A stretch of 64,000 bases of DNA from positions 1,364,001 to 1,428,000 of the forward strand of contig OY969623.1 in NCBI GenBank assembly GCA_963701675.1, given 5' to 3'. The first letter of the stretch is position 1. Each line of letters opens with the position of its first letter. Shown here in pieces: positions 29,615-39,661 of the stretch. The position numbers and the translations under genes are program-made. Origin of the DNA: G963701675 sp963701675 (GTDB lineage Bacteria > Planctomycetota > Planctomycetia > Gemmatales > Gemmataceae). The notes under the pieces were generated by a model. That model was given only the letters and a program-made list of their open reading frames with translations, had not been told where the DNA came from and searched no databases.

Positions 29615-31083
29615 ACAACATAGATCGGATTGGACAGAATCCACACAATGTCTTCGCCGGCAAGCTTTAGCCACACTTCAACTCTATAAACACCGGCGTC
29701 GGTAACCGCAACATCCAGTGACCGGCCCGTGGCTTCTGTAACGACTTTTCCGTCCTGCACCAGTTTCCACTTCCCGGGAAGCGGCGCTTGACCGTGAAAC
29801 CGCAAGCCCGGCTTCAAGACAATCCGGCTGCCCATTTCGTGTCGATTTCCGTCGAGCGTCGCATGGAAGTCGAACCCCGTAGCATCGGCGATCCAATCAA
29901 ACGCCACGAACACGCGCCCCGCTTCGAGTGCATCCCACACCGCCTTGGTGCTCAGTTCTGTCATGAGCAAATGCGTGCCAACATGTCGCAAACTATTCTC
30001 GTACGGATCCAGTCGGTGCTGCACGAGAATGTCGCCGACGTTCTTGTTCTGCCGCAGAGTTTTCAACGCGGGGAGGGCGTCGGCATCGAGTTCGAATATT
30101 CTCTTACCGAGCGCGTCTTCGAAGCGCGCTTTGCCATCCTCCGCCAGGCGAACTACTAGACCAACGTTTTGGTGTGCATCATTAGCCGCGATTCCAGTGT
30201 GCGGGGTTCTTTGACAGAGTTGGTCCCAACGCTTCAGGTAGTCGTTTGGATAATCCTGGAGTGCCGAGAAAGCCTCCTGGGGATACTCGCGGAACGTATC
30301 CAGCGAGTTCCACAGCGATAGCGGGTTGACAAAAAACCATCGCAATGCCTTTTCATCCTTGAAATCCGCGTGCGTGTTGTAGATTTCGGTGCCGGTCAGC
30401 CCGCGAATCTCCCAGGTCATCCGTTCTTCCAAGTGCGAAAGAAACACCAACCCGGCGTGTCGTCGAACGAGATCGCTGAACTCCTGCGGCGTCCCGGTTT
30501 CCAATCCGCGCATGCTGCGGGTTGGAAACGCCAGAAAACCCTTCGTCTCGGCGCCTGGAATGACTAGTACGCCGTCCTTGATTCCCTGATGGCCGTCGTT
30601 GAAAAAGTCGTACGTCTCGGCCGGGTGTTCGGTGAACATCAGCACCTGTGTTCCAACGGTCTTGGCCGCCGCAACGATCTCATCGATGGTGCCGCGACTA
30701 TCGTGCGACAAAGACGAGTGCACGTGCAGATTCGCCCTGAACTCGCGGTATGGCCCGGCGCGGCGGATATCGCACCGTTGCTTTTTGAATGCCTCCAAGT
30801 CCTTGCGAACGGCGGCGAGTCTTTCGGGTTTGAGGCGTTCGAGCGCGTCGGCAGTGGCCCGATGTTCGGGTGCCGCTAGACACGCCATGCCGATCAAGAG
30901 CAGAAAGATGGTCGTTCGCAAGAGGCGCCTACTCCTGGAGAAAGTATCCGTATTGTATGTATTGCTCCCCAAAACCGATGCGCTTCCGGACCACATTCGC
31001 CGCTCGTGCCCGCCTCGATAGAATGATCCGGTTCCTTCCAGTTGCCCTGATAGTGATCGGCAGGCTCGCACCAACCCGCGCAC
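29611..31083 (-). CDS. PHP-domain metal-dependent phosphoesterase-like protein, exported
   Basis: Up to 490 residues. The PHP (polymerase and histidinol phosphatase) fold is shown by FRANLHVHSSLSHDSRGT, FTEHPAETYDF and GAETKGFLAFPT, with later His residues (FLSHLEERMTW, IAANDAHQN) as metal ligands. The C-terminal 120 residues are beta-rich. The start is uncertain: the signal-like stretch RRLLRTTIFLLLIGMACLA lies about 50-70 residues after the first possible start, so initiation nearer 30996 is likely. The family includes CehA-like enzymes; the substrate is unknown. It is divergent from cluster B, with only a few bases between the 31083 and 31090 starts. Confidence 0.8.
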   Translation of the reverse strand: MRGLVRACRSLSGQLEGTGSFYRGGHERRMWSGSASVLGSNTYNTDTFSRSRRLLRTTIFLLLIGMACLAAPEHRATADALERLKPERLAAVRKDLEAFKKQRCDIRRAGPYREFRANLHVHSSLSHDSRGTIDEIVAAAKTVGTQVLMFTEHPAETYDFFNDGHQGIKDGVLVIPGAETKGFLAFPTRSMRGLETGTPQEFSDLVRRHAGLVFLSHLEERMTWEIRGLTGTEIYNTHADFKDEKALRWFFVNPLSLWNSLDTFREYPQEAFSALQDYPNDYLKRWDQLCQRTPHTGIAANDAHQNVGLVVRLAEDGKARFEDALGKRIFELDADALPALKTLRQNKNVGDILVQHRLDPYENSLRHVGTHLLMTELSTKAVWDALEAGRVFVAFDWIADATGFDFHATLDGNRHEMGSRIVLKPGLRFHGQAPLPGKWKLVQDGKVVTEATGRSLDVAVTDAGVYRVEVWLKLAGEDIVWILSNPIYVV

Positions 31084-31089
31084 GGCCTC

Positions 31090-33578
31090 ATGGCAAGCTC
31101 ACCGATGGTTCGCGCAAACCTTCGAACGGCATGCTTGTTCTTGCTCGCGGTCCTCGCTCTTCAGCCGGCGACAGCCAGACCGCGCCCAGACGAAAGCAAG
31201 ACAAATGACATCGCCCCGTCACACTGGGCGTTTCAACCGATTCGTCACGTGGATCCGCCGACAGTGAAGGATTCCGCGTGGCGCAAACACCGGTCGATCG
31301 GTTTATTCTGGCATCGCTCGAAAAGAACGGCCTTACGCCGTCGCTGCCGGCTGACAAACGGACGCTGATTCGGAGGGCGTACTTCGATTTACTCGGCATG
31401 CCGCCCAATCCCGCCAACATTGAGTCGTTTATTGCCGACACTTCGCCCGATGCTTTTCCGAATCTCATCGAGAAGCTCTTGTCCTCGCCGCACTATGGTG
31501 AACGTTGGGGCCGGCACTGGCTCGACGTGGCCCGTTACGCGGACACGAAGGACGGCGTTCTCATGTACGGGGACGACCGCATCCGACCGTTCGCCTACAC
31601 CTATCGGGACTACGTCATCCGCGCCTTCAACGAAGATTTGCCGTTCGACCGGTTCATTCACGAACAGCTTGCGGCCAATCAGATCGAGCCGGCCGTTGAA
31701 CCCTGGCGACTGGCCGCGATGGGATTTCTCACTCTGGGTCGCCAATTTGACAGCAACATTCACGACGTGATCGACGACCAAATTGACACCGTGTCGCGGG
31801 GATTCTTTGGACTTACCGTCAGTTGTGCCCGTTGCCATAACCACAAGTACGATCCGATTTCCAGCGCCGATTACTATTCCCTATACGGTGTCTTCGCACG
31901 GAGCGTGCCGCCGCTGGTTCCGCCTCGGATCGATAGCCGCCCGCTAAACGGCGAAGCAAAAGCATTCGAACAGAAGTATGTCGCCAAGCAGCAAGAGATC
32001 GAGCGGATGTTGGAGCGGCAGTATGAGTTGTTATCCCACGCAGCCCGACGGAGGGTGGGCGATTACCTGGTTCACGTGGCCACGACGAAACCCGATCCGA
32101 TGGAGACTGCGATCTATTTTCTTTCACTCGCGCCCGAGGACCTGCGCTTGCCGATAGTGGCACGCTGGCGAAACTACCTTGCCAAGCGCACCAACCGGAT
32201 GACCCGGTCTTCGGTCCTTGGCACGATGTGTTCGCACTTTCCGACGACGAATTCACGGCCCACGGCGCCGATGTCATCCAACGGTCGCTCACATGTGAAA
32301 CAGGAACACAACCAGGACAGATCAATCCACTGGTGCGCGATGCGCTGGCGGAAGCCACCTTGATTCGCAAAGCCGATATTGCGCACTTACGGCGATTTAC
32401 TTTATCAGGTGCTCGATGGCCCGACTTCCACCAAACATTCCTCCGACAGCCGGGCACGTGATCAGTTGCTCGACATCATGCTAGGCCCCGACAGCCCGTG
32501 TCATTTCCCGAAGCATCGGACGCGCGACTACATGTCACGCGGCGACAAGGATGCGTTCGGCGGAAAGTTACAGGAACTCGACCGCATGGCGGTCAAGAAT
32601 TCGCACGCGGCGCCACGCGCGATGGTCGTCGTCGACGCACCGGACGATCGCGAGGCTTTCATCTTCGTCCGCGGTGACCCATCTCGGGCGGGCGAACCGG
32701 TTCCACGTCGATTCCTGCGAATTATCGAAGGCGACGCCCGCAAGCCGTTCACCCAGGGCAGCGGTCGCCTCGACCTGGCACGAGCTATTACGGCGCCCGG
32801 CAACATGCTGACGAGCCGGGTCATCGTGAACCGGATTTGGATGCACCATTTCGGAGAACCGCTCGTCGACACGCCGAACGACTTTGGCACGCGTTGCGAT
32901 CCTCCGCAACATCGGGAATTGCTTGACTACCTCGCACAGCGGTTCCAGCGCGACGGATGGTCGGTGAAGAATCTGCATCGGTTGCTCATGCTGTCGAGCA
33001 CCTATCAACAGGCAAGTTTGGACCGTTTCGAGTGTCGCAGCGCCGATCCCGAGAATCGACTTTATTGGCGGATGAATCGCCGGCGCCTTGACTTGGAAGC
33101 CATGCGCGACACTCTGCTTTCGGTTGCGAGGCGGCTGGATCGGGAAATGGGCGGGCGACCGGTTGATCTCGGTAGTGCAACTGGGAATCGCCGCCGCACC
33201 GTTTACGGCCTCGTCGATCGGCAGAGCTTGCCGGGGTTATATCGGGCGTTCGATTTCGCCAGTCCCGACCAGTCGGCCGAACGCCGACCACACACGACGA
33301 CGCCGCAGCAGGCGTTATTTGCCATGAACTCCCCGTTCATCCGCGAACAAGCGCAATCGCTCATCGAGCGCCCCGAGGTGACGGCCGCCTCGAACCCGGC
33401 ACAGCGCGTTGACGTCCTTTATCGCCTATTGTTTTCACGATCCCCAACGGCGGGCGAGACCCAAGTCGCCCTCGACTTTGTTGGGGTTGCGGCGGCGGAT
33501 TCAGTTCGATCGATGGATATCTGGCAGCAATACGCACAGGTACTTCTCGTGTCGAATGAAATGATGTTTGCCGATTGA
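31090..33578 (+). CDS. DUF1549-DUF1553 protein without the N-terminal haem domain, three frameshifts
   Basis: The N-terminus has a signal (ANLRTACLFLLAVLALQ) and goes straight to HWAFQPIRHVDPP, the start of the DUF1549 region, so no PSCyt1 CxxCH is present. CARCHNHKYDPI in DUF1549 and WRMNRRRLDLEAMRD and YQQASLDRFE in DUF1553 identify the domains. One-base frame changes are inferred near 31282 (AWRK to TPVDRFILASL), near 32200 (KRTNR to DDPVFGPWHDVF) and near 32379 (ADIA to RTYGDLLYQVL); each join restores family-like sequence. Corrected length is about 830 residues. It is the first gene of cluster B, followed 12 bases later by DUF1501. Function is unknown. Confidence 0.82.
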
Positions 33579-33590
33579 CGAGTATTAACG

Positions 33591-35003
33591 ATGCTCGCAC
33601 TTCCCACTCTCAGCCGCCGCGAACTCCTCTCCCGTATGGGCACCGGCCTCGGCACGCTCGGGCTTGCAGGCGTGTTGGCCGATAGCGGCCTCTTGGGTTC
33701 CGCGCGGGCCGACGACCTACCGCCGGCTTCCCAATCGCCGCATTTTCGTGGCCGGGCCAAGCACGTCATTCACATCTATCTCAACGGCGGCCCGTCGCAA
33801 GTCGATACCTTCGACCCGAAACCCCTGCTCCGCAAGTACGAAGGCACGAAACTGCCGCAAGGAAACCTGACGACCGAACGGCCGACAGGCGCCGCCCTGC
33901 CCTCTCCCTTCACGTTTCGCAAGTATGGAAAGAGCGGCATCGAGATTAGCGAGATATTTCAAAAGACGGCCGCCCACGCCGACGATATGTGCGTCATCCG
34001 CTCCATGTACGCCAACACGCCCAATCATGAGCAGTCGATGCGCCTGATGAACTGCGGTGACGAACGGCTGTCACGCCCGAGCATGGGAGCGTGGATTACC
34101 TACGGCATGGGATCCGAGAACGCCAACCTGCCGGCGTTCGTCGTCTTGTGTCCGGGGCTGCCGGTTGCCGATGTGTCCAACTGGCGGTCGGCGTTTCTCC
34201 CCGGCGCGTACCAGGGCACGCATATCGACACTCGCAAGACCCGCGTGGAGGAGATTCTCGAACACATCCGAAACGAGTCCCTCGGAGCGGCCGAGCAAAG
34301 ACGACAACTTGATGCCCTGGCCAGGCTCAACCGAGAACATCAGCGTGCACGTCGCGAAGATGCGGCTCTCGAAGCGCGCATCCAATCTTTCGAGTTGGCG
34401 TATCGAATGCAGTCGGCGGCGACGGATGCGTTCGACATCGACCGCGAGCCACGCAACATTCGTTCGCTGTACGGTGACGGCATTCATGGCCGGCAGCTTC
34501 TAATTGCGCGGCGGCTGATCGAACGCGGTGTGCGCATCGTGCAGTGCTACCACGGCGATGTACAACCGTGGGATAGCCACGACAACATCGACGCCAACCA
34601 TCGCAAACTAGCGGGCGAATGCGACGGCCCCATCGCCGCCCTTCTCACCGACCTTAAGCAACGCGGGTTGCTGGACGAAACGCTTGTGATGTGCGGAGGC
34701 GAATTCGGTCGAACGCCGGCCGTCGAACTCGCGAACGGGAAGCCCGCCAACGGGCGTGACCACAATCATTGGGGTTTCACCGTTTGGCTTGCCGGCGGCG
34801 GCGTCAAGGGCGGCCATGTTCACGGCGCCACCGACGAATTCGGCTACCGCGCCGTCGAGCACCGTGTCCACGTTCACGATCTCCATGCAACGATCCTTCA
34901 TCTGTTGGGATTCGACCACACTCAACTCACCTACCGCTACGCGGGCCGCGATTTCCGCCTTACCGACGTCCACGGGCAGGTGGTGCACGAAATTCTGGCA
35001 TAG
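33591..35003 (+). CDS. DUF1501 family protein with Tat-type signal (cluster B)
   Basis: 470 residues. A twin-arginine signal (SRRELLSRMGTGLGTLGLAG) precedes HIYLNGGPSQVDTFDPKP, CGGEFGRTPAVELANG, GRDHNHWGFTVWLAGGG and HDLHATILHLLGFDHTQLT. It closely resembles the DUF1501 protein at 3938-5368 through most of its length, with shorter loops. It belongs to the alkaline-phosphatase/sulfatase-like fold; substrate unknown. It follows the DUF1549/1553 gene by 12 bases and is followed by the monooxygenase fusion. Confidence 0.93.
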   Translation: MLALPTLSRRELLSRMGTGLGTLGLAGVLADSGLLGSARADDLPPASQSPHFRGRAKHVIHIYLNGGPSQVDTFDPKPLLRKYEGTKLPQGNLTTERPTGAALPSPFTFRKYGKSGIEISEIFQKTAAHADDMCVIRSMYANTPNHEQSMRLMNCGDERLSRPSMGAWITYGMGSENANLPAFVVLCPGLPVADVSNWRSAFLPGAYQGTHIDTRKTRVEEILEHIRNESLGAAEQRRQLDALARLNREHQRARREDAALEARIQSFELAYRMQSAATDAFDIDREPRNIRSLYGDGIHGRQLLIARRLIERGVRIVQCYHGDVQPWDSHDNIDANHRKLAGECDGPIAALLTDLKQRGLLDETLVMCGGEFGRTPAVELANGKPANGRDHNHWGFTVWLAGGGVKGGHVHGATDEFGYRAVEHRVHVHDLHATILHLLGFDHTQLTYRYAGRDFRLTDVHGQVVHEILA

Positions 35004-35122
35004 TGAACCTCATCGGATGAGTTTCCTGTGGCGGAATCGAAGGAAACTCGTTGTAATAGGTTATCCCGGCTTCAACATCCAAACTAACGACGGGCATCGA
35101 CTTGCATTCGGAGGAACGGCTG

Positions 35123-37153
35123 ATGAATCTCGTGTTCCTTTGCGGCGGTGTATGGATTCTCGCTCACCCGCTTGCTATGGAAGGGGAGGCGCCGAAAACG
35201 AACGACGCCCGTCGGCCGGCCGTTGCCGCCATCGGCGACAAGGTTTCGAATGACAGCATGCTCCGCGATGTTCGCGGCAGCCGCAGGCCTCTTCACGGAT
35301 TCAGCGGGCATCGGGCGGTCGTCGTCGCCTTTCTCGGCACGGAGTGCCCGGTGGCGAATCTCTACGTACCGACGCTTATCGATCTCGAAAAACGCTTTCG
35401 CAGACAGTCCGTGCAGTTCCTTGCTGTCTATCCGAATGAAAACGAGGACCTGGACGTGATTGCAGGCCATGCCCATGACCGAGACATTCCATTTCCGGTG
35501 TTGCGCGACTTCGGGCAGAAGCTGTTCGACCATCTGGGAGCGACCCGTGTTCCGGTCGTCGCCGTGCTCGACGGTGATTTCGTCTTGCGGTATCGGGGCC
35601 GTATCGACGACCGCTACGGAGTGAACTTACGCCGGCCTCAGGCGACTCGCGAGGACCTGATGTTGGCGATCGATGAAGTCCTTGCCGGAAAGCAAGTCAC
35701 CGTGCCTGAAACCGAAAACGACGGCTGCCTCGTGGATCGTGTCGTGAAGCAACCAGTGAGCCGTGAATTCACTTTCACCAAGGATGTCGTGCCCATCCTG
35801 CAGAACCGATGCCAGGTCTGTCACCGGCCCGATCAGAGTGCTCCCTTCACTTTGATGACCTACGACGATGCCAAGAAACACAGTCGAATGATCAAAGAGG
35901 TTGTGACGCAACGGCGAATGCCGCCGTGGCACGCCGACCCGCGCCACGGCGAGTTCGAGAACAGCCGACGGTTGTCGAACGATGAAGTCGCCACACTGGC
36001 CGCGTGGGTCGACTCCGGGATGATTTGCGGTGACGACAAAGACCTGCCCAAACCTATCGATTGGCCCAAAGGCTGGGTGCACGGCAAGCCGGATTTGGTG
36101 ATTTCAATGCCCGAAGAGTTCGATGTACCGACCGACGGCACCTTGCCTTACAAGTACTGGGTGGTCGATCCGGAGTTCACCGAGGACAAATGGGTCCGCG
36201 TCGCCGAGGCATTGCCCGGCGCACCCGGCGTTGTGCACCACATCGTTGTGTACATCCTGAAGCCGGGCCAACAACGGCCGTTTACTCCGGACGGCACTTT
36301 CAATGTCTTGGTCGGGTGGGCGCCCGGCGATCTCGGCATGGTTTGCCCGCCGGACACTGCGTTGCGAGTTCCGAAAGGATCGAAGCTGCGTTTCGAAATG
36401 CACTACACGCCAAACGGGACAGCCACCAAGGACCGATCATCCATCGGCCTGACGTTCGCACCTCCGCCCAAGTTTGAGCTCATGCAAAACTCTTTCGCCA
36501 ATGAGTCGATCTTCTTGCCGCCGCACGATCCGCACTATCGAGCCGAGGCGACGTTTCGGCTCCGGGCCGACGCCCGCATCGTCAGCCTGACGCCGCACAT
36601 GCATTGGCGCGGCAAGGACTACTTCTACGAAGTCATCCACCCGGACGGGAAACGGCAAACGTTGCTGTCTGTGCCGCGCTGGGATTTCAATTGGCAGAAT
36701 ACCTATTACTTCAAGGCGCCGTTGAAACTTGCGAAAGACGCCCGCCTCCACTCTGTGGCTCACTGGGACAACTCCCGAAACAACCCCTACAACCCCGCGC
36801 CGGAGAAATCCGTCCGCTTCGGCCTGCAAACTTGGGACGAGATGATGGTGGGATGGGTGGCCTATGTCTGGGAAAGGCCCGAAACCGCCGAAGAACTGGC
36901 GAAGAACCCACAAAGTCAATCCGATTTGTTCTTCGATCGCCTCGACCGCAACGGTGATGATGCGATCACTCCCGACGAGATTCCCGATCAGCTCAAACCC
37001 GTCATGTTGTTGAAGGGTGGTTTCAAACTTCCCGAAAAGATCGAGCGCAAGGACTTCGGCCCCATGTTCGAGGAATTGCGGAAACAATTCACCCGGCCGC
37101 GCCAGGGAGGGAGAGATGCCGAGGCAAAGGACGCCGACAAGAACAAACCCTGA
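35123..37153 (+). CDS. Redoxin - cytochrome c - copper monooxygenase-like fusion with EF-hand tail (cluster B)
   Basis: ATG 35123 has GAGGAA seven bases upstream; TTG 35102 is also in frame. About 676 residues. The redoxin domain has GTECPVANLYVPTLIDLE (residues about 60-200), the haem segment has RCQVCHRPDQ near 235, and the monooxygenase-like domain carries VHHIVVYILKPG and TPHMHWRGKDYFYEV. The C-terminal part contains an EF-hand-like loop DRNGDDAITPDE, absent from the cluster A copy, and a basic tail. A signal peptide (MNLVFLCGGVWILAH) implies a periplasmic location. It probably shares the same unknown substrate class as its paralogue. Confidence 0.88.
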   Translation: MNLVFLCGGVWILAHPLAMEGEAPKTNDARRPAVAAIGDKVSNDSMLRDVRGSRRPLHGFSGHRAVVVAFLGTECPVANLYVPTLIDLEKRFRRQSVQFLAVYPNENEDLDVIAGHAHDRDIPFPVLRDFGQKLFDHLGATRVPVVAVLDGDFVLRYRGRIDDRYGVNLRRPQATREDLMLAIDEVLAGKQVTVPETENDGCLVDRVVKQPVSREFTFTKDVVPILQNRCQVCHRPDQSAPFTLMTYDDAKKHSRMIKEVVTQRRMPPWHADPRHGEFENSRRLSNDEVATLAAWVDSGMICGDDKDLPKPIDWPKGWVHGKPDLVISMPEEFDVPTDGTLPYKYWVVDPEFTEDKWVRVAEALPGAPGVVHHIVVYILKPGQQRPFTPDGTFNVLVGWAPGDLGMVCPPDTALRVPKGSKLRFEMHYTPNGTATKDRSSIGLTFAPPPKFELMQNSFANESIFLPPHDPHYRAEATFRLRADARIVSLTPHMHWRGKDYFYEVIHPDGKRQTLLSVPRWDFNWQNTYYFKAPLKLAKDARLHSVAHWDNSRNNPYNPAPEKSVRFGLQTWDEMMVGWVAYVWERPETAEELAKNPQSQSDLFFDRLDRNGDDAITPDEIPDQLKPVMLLKGGFKLPEKIERKDFGPMFEELRKQFTRPRQGGRDAEAKDADKNKP

Positions 37154-37184
37154 TCACAAACCGATTCGCCTGTCTTTGCCCTGG

Positions 37185-37547
37185 TCATTCGCCACCGCAG
37201 CCTGCCGGATCCGTCTGGCGGACGGCGATTCTTCCGAGGCGCAGAAAGGGGCAGTCGCGGGTGAGTTCTATGGCCTCGTCGTAACTGGCTGCCCGCAACA
37301 CGAAATAGCCGCCAATAACTTCTTTGGTTTCCATGTACGGGCCATCAACGATGGTCAGCCGATTCCCCTGCCGGTGCACGATCTTGCCTCCCTCGTCCAT
37401 AAGCTTCTCGCTGTCCACCATTCGGCCGCCGGACCGCATCTTGTCGACCCAGGAGTTGAACGACTCCAAGGCTGCATGCATCTGTTCGGGCCGCAACTTC
37501 TCCAAGCCGCCGGGCGTCGTGTGTAGGATCAACATGAACTTGGCCAT
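37185..37547 (-). CDS. YciI-related (DGPF) protein, first of two
   Basis: 120 residues. The YCII fold is shown by MAKFMLILHTTPGG at the start and TIVDGPYMETKEVIGGYFVL near residue 70. Related proteins are small dimeric alpha/beta barrels sometimes paired with ECF sigma factors. The function here is unknown; no sigma factor gene is adjacent. It is 28 bases downstream of its paralogue. Confidence 0.88.
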   Translation of the reverse strand: MAKFMLILHTTPGGLEKLRPEQMHAALESFNSWVDKMRSGGRMVDSEKLMDEGGKIVHRQGNRLTIVDGPYMETKEVIGGYFVLRAASYDEAIELTRDCPFLRLGRIAVRQTDPAGCGGE

Positions 37548-37575
37548 CGGTAGTTCCTCATACTTTTGAACGGCT

Positions 37576-37980
37576 TTAGCGTTTCGTCTTGTCGTCCAAG
37601 CGTTGGTGCCTTTCGGCGACGAGAGCGTTGATCTGCTCGTCTGCCGGACGAATCTCGAACGGTCCGAAGCGAACGCCTGGATGCTTCGACAGCAGTTCGA
37701 TGGCGTGGTTCATGTCCCTGGCTTCGAACACGAAGAACCCGCCCAACTGCTCCTTGGTCTCGGCGAAGGGACCATCCGTGACCATTACCTTGCCGTTCTG
37801 CCACCGTAGCGTTTTGGCGGTGCGGGCGCTTTGCAACGCCTCGCCGAGGGAAATCAAATGACCGCCTTTGTGAAGCACCTCGTCAAATGCGAGGCATTCC
37901 TCCATCATGTCGGACTGCTCTTTCTGAGACATGGCGTCCCAAGTTTTCTCGTCGGCGAATCCGAGGCAGATGAATCTCAT
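37576..37980 (-). CDS. YciI-related (DGPF) protein, second of two
   Basis: 134 residues. The start at 37980 is chosen because GGAGGA lies about six bases upstream, whereas an in-frame ATG at 37992 has nothing comparable. VTDGPFAETKEQLGGFFVFEA is the family signature (the core DGPFAETKE). It shares with the following gene the N-terminal beta strand and the signature but has a longer C-terminal part. Tandem YciI genes of this kind are common in planctomycetes and actinobacteria. Confidence 0.9.
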   Translation of the reverse strand: MRFICLGFADEKTWDAMSQKEQSDMMEECLAFDEVLHKGGHLISLGEALQSARTAKTLRWQNGKVMVTDGPFAETKEQLGGFFVFEARDMNHAIELLSKHPGVRFGPFEIRPADEQINALVAERHQRLDDKTKR

Positions 37981-38244
37981 GAATTCCTCCATATTTTGAG
38001 GAGCGTTTCGCCAAGCCGGTGCTCGTTCCCTTTCTATGTCGAACGGGCACCTGCGAGATCGACATCCGGCGGCAAATTTTCTTTCATATGGCGTCCTTCT
38101 TCGTGCTCGGTGGTCATTCCAGAAATGATAGTCAATAGGTTGGCGGATGAGATGGCGGAGGCCAGCTGACGCCGGTCAGCGCCCCTTCTTGGGCAATAAT
38201 ATAGTTGACTCACCAGTCGCTAGAAGTTGTGTGTCGATTAGGAA

Positions 38245-38784
38245 TCAGTCATCACGGCCGACAACGTACTGATCAGCGGACTTGTATCGTTCATCTTTGG
38301 TCAGAGCTATGACACGTCCCACCAAGCGATCGCGCAGCGCGTCTAGATGATCGCCTGAGACTTTAGCTGGCAAGGCACAATCTCCAACGCACGGGTAATG
38401 TTCCCCAGTGGTAGCATCATAGAGCACTGAGAGGCAGTGCGGGGTAGACTGTTCGTAGACTGCGATGAGGCTGCCACCGTCAAGAACGAGCAAACGGTAA
38501 TCCTTGCGGTTTGTACGATCATATGGAACCCAACAGTAGTGACGGTCGACCACAATGGAGTTCGACTTTCTGACCTCGTAATAAAGGGCAGGTGCGGTAT
38601 CAAAGCCTGGATCAGGCACGCCGATAATATCAATACTTAGATCGCCGTCAGCCCGTAGGGATGCGATCTGAAACGGTCCGGTAAGCTTGTGAAAGATTCC
38701 AAAACCTATGGAGATGAGAATGACCGTTGCCATTATTACGGCAACGGTTTTAGCCTCACGTTGTCCTTTCCATTCGGCGTCCAT
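38245..38784 (-). CDS. Membrane-anchored protein of unknown function
   Basis: 179 residues. One transmembrane helix near the N-terminus (VAVIMATVILISIGFGIF) follows a charged leader (MDAEWKGQREAKT), so the C-terminal 140 residues are probably outside the cytoplasm. Cysteines are scattered (HYCWVPYD, HYPCVGDCALP). I recognise no domain. The DNA is visibly AT-richer than its neighbours. Confidence 0.55.
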   Translation of the reverse strand: MDAEWKGQREAKTVAVIMATVILISIGFGIFHKLTGPFQIASLRADGDLSIDIIGVPDPGFDTAPALYYEVRKSNSIVVDRHYCWVPYDRTNRKDYRLLVLDGGSLIAVYEQSTPHCLSVLYDATTGEHYPCVGDCALPAKVSGDHLDALRDRLVGRVIALTKDERYKSADQYVVGRDD

Positions 38785-38842
38785 TACCTATGGTCTGATA
38801 AAGTGATTAGGCCGACTGGTTTAAACAGGTCTTACTTAGGAG

Positions 38843-38914
38843 AGCCGCCTCAGGGATTTGAACCCTGGACCCCAGCTTTACGAAAGCTGTGCTCTACCGC
38901 TGAGCTAAGGCGGC
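38843..38914 (-). tRNA. tRNA-Thr (anticodon CGT)
   Basis: 72 bases on the minus strand. The acceptor arm is GCCGCCT with AGGCGGC at the 3' end, the D arm is AGCTCAGCGGTAGAGC, the anticodon stem CAGCT/AGCTG encloses the loop TTCGTAA giving anticodon CGT (threonine ACG codons), and the T arm has GGGTTCAAATCCC. The 3' CCA is not encoded. It has few mismatches to a canonical tRNA and no intron. Confidence 0.93.
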
Positions 38915-38985
38915 TGCGAGAGATGGATTTTAGTGGGCACGGCATATAGTGTCAATTCGCCTAGGAACGAACGTACAATATCGGA

Positions 38986-39610
38986 ATGTCCGTTTGCACC
39001 CATACTCTTGCCGTCGCGTTCGCCCTCAGTTGCGCTCTTTGTCCTGGCAGCATTGCGGCCGACAAGGACGACACGGTCCGAATACACATCAAGACAGAAA
39101 AAGGCGACATCGTCGTTGACCTGGATGCGGGAAGGGCGCCCCTAACCGTCGCCAACTTCCTCAAGTATGTCGATGCCAAGCACTACGACGGCGGGCGATT
39201 CCACCGAACGGTTACGTCCGACAATCAGCCCAACGACCACCACAAAATTGAAGTCGTTCAAGCCAGCATTAATTCCCATCCATGAGAAGAAAGCGTTCGA
39301 TCCGATCAAGCTGGAGCGGACCAGCGTAAGCAAGCTCCGACACAAAGACGGCACGCTCTCCATGGTGCGCGATGGCCCCGACACGGCGACGTATGAATTC
39401 TTCATTTGCATCGGAGATCAGCCGCAACTAGATGCAGGCGGGCGCCGTAATCCTGACGGACGGGGATTCGCGGCGTTCGGGCGCGTGGTTCGAGGAATGG
39501 ATGTGGTCCGAAAAATCCAATCCGCCTCGGCAGATGGACAGAAGCTGAAACCGCCCGTCAAGATTCATTCGATCCGACGTCTGGAGGCGAAAAGTCGCAA
39601 GGAAGGCTAG
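38986..39610 (+). CDS. Cyclophilin-type peptidyl-prolyl isomerase, exported, one frameshift
   Basis: A signal peptide (HTLAVAFALSCALCPGSIA) is followed by the cyclophilin fold: GDIVVDLDAGRAPLTVANF, YDGGRFHRTV, and, after the break, FFICIGDQPQLDAGGRRNPD and GFAAFGRVVRGMDVVRKI. Near 39275 the frame changes by one base (VVQASIN then PIHEKKAFDPIKLERTS). Corrected length is about 207 residues. The conserved FHR and FGRV motifs support catalytic potential, although parts of the standard active-site core are altered. It probably helps folding of exported proteins. Confidence 0.85.
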
Positions 39611-39650
39611 CCGCGGTTGGAAGAACCGCACGGTACTTCGAACCGCGGCC
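39609..39650. terminator. Long hairpin at the end of the cyclophilin gene
   Basis: Arms of 20 bases (39609-39628, 39631-39650) match with three mismatches around a two-base loop. The left arm overlaps the cyclophilin stop codon, and the convergent M56 gene ends at 39662, so the hairpin may terminate transcription from both sides. Confidence 0.7.
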
Positions 39651-39661
39651 AAAGACGATTC

